From: Candidatus Faecivivens stercoravium
Lineage (GTDB): Bacteria > Bacillota > Clostridia > Oscillospirales > Ruminococcaceae
Assembly (NCBI GenBank): GCA_018712425.1
Contig: DVHA01000304.1
Coordinates: forward strand, 1-5,576
Length of the DNA: 5,576 bases
Direction: 5' to 3'
Every line of letters starts with the position of its first letter. The first letter of the stretch is position 1. The translations under genes and the position numbers were made by a program. Positions 5,350 through 5,576 of this stretch are shown piece after piece. The notes beneath the pieces were generated by a model, which worked only from the letters and a program-made list of their open reading frames with translations, did no database searches and was not told the origin of the DNA.

Positions 5350-5570
5350 TGCTGTTCCTGCGGGACGATTTAAAAAGTATCCTTTAAGATACAGATAAAT
5401 TGACTCCAATCTATTTTCCGGAAACTGGATATCTGATTTTTTTCTCATACCCGTCGGAATCCGATATTTAATCAGCGAAGCGTACCTTAACTCGGCCCGC
5501 AGGGCCGAATTTCACCTGCCCGAAGGGCAGATTTCACCTTTCACTCGCCGCAGGCGAATTTCACTCATAA
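5350..5570 (+). repeat. Tandem half-element copy (core plus right arm, no left arm)
   Basis: This is a second copy of the core and right arm at an offset of 221-223 bases. The last 104 bases (5467-5570) are identical to 5246-5349, while the upstream core has diverged by many substitutions and small indels. The inner hairpin survives as GTTCC-TGC-GGGAC (5354-5366), TTTCCGGAAAC is kept at 5415-5425, and the core hairpin reads GTCGG-AAT-CCGAT (5453-5465). No left hairpin arm is present, so this copy has only the right half of the architecture. Confidence 0.88.
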
Positions 5571-5576
5571 AGGAGG
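5569..5576 (+). promoter_or_regulatory. Shine-Dalgarno sequence for a gene beyond the window
   Basis: The window ends in AAAGGAGG, a strong ribosome site immediately after the last array linker (CACTCAT). A plus-strand start codon is expected within about ten bases. Given aguA upstream, aguB or another polyamine gene is a guess, not something seen. Confidence 0.6.

Overview
The window looks like a chromosomal piece from a Gram-positive anaerobe of the Clostridia, probably a G+C-rich gut or rumen lineage of the Oscillospirales type. This rests on strong AGGAGG-type ribosome sites, a lipoprotein solute-binding protein with a DUF3502-like C-terminus, coding DNA much richer in G+C than the spacers, and a flavin reductase of clostridial type. 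The lineage is an inference; no rRNA or other marker is present.

Layout. At 1-1580 on the minus strand is an almost complete sugar-type ABC transporter solute-binding lipoprotein, cut by the window edge near its C-terminus. Bases 1581-1830 are an AT-rich divergent promoter region. At 1831-3640 on the plus strand, three genes are joined by two ATGA overlaps: a HAD-family phosphatase, a flavin reductase-like protein with an unusual basic tail, and a YbgC/4-hydroxybenzoyl-CoA-type hotdog thioesterase. At 3950-5050 is a complete agmatine deiminase (aguA), which makes N-carbamoylputrescine on the route from agmatine to putrescine. The window ends in a perfect Shine-Dalgarno sequence for another plus-strand gene, which could be the partner amidase aguB (not visible).

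The remarkable part is the non-coding DNA on both sides of aguA (3641-3934 and 5046-5570). Both stretches are arrays of short perfect palindromes. The stem sequences differ from unit to unit, while the short linkers are constant within a block: ATGATAT turning into ATATCAT in the first, GGTGAAAT turning into ATTTCACC in the second. Linker polarity and loop polarity both flip across a central core. The core is shared between blocks: it opens with a GGGACGATT(T)AAAAA edge, contains a TTTCCGGAAAC palindrome and closes with AATCAGCGAAGCGTACCTT. In the second block the left linkers pair with the right linkers over 7-8, 13 and 8 bp, so the local hairpins would stand opposite each other as a ladder of four-way junctions. 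A half-element (core plus right arm) is duplicated in tandem, and one core hairpin carries a compensatory base-pair change between the copies. The arrays run from the upstream stop codon to within a few bases of the next ribosome site. I do not recognise this as a named family; the structure-over-sequence conservation is the main candidate for something undescribed.
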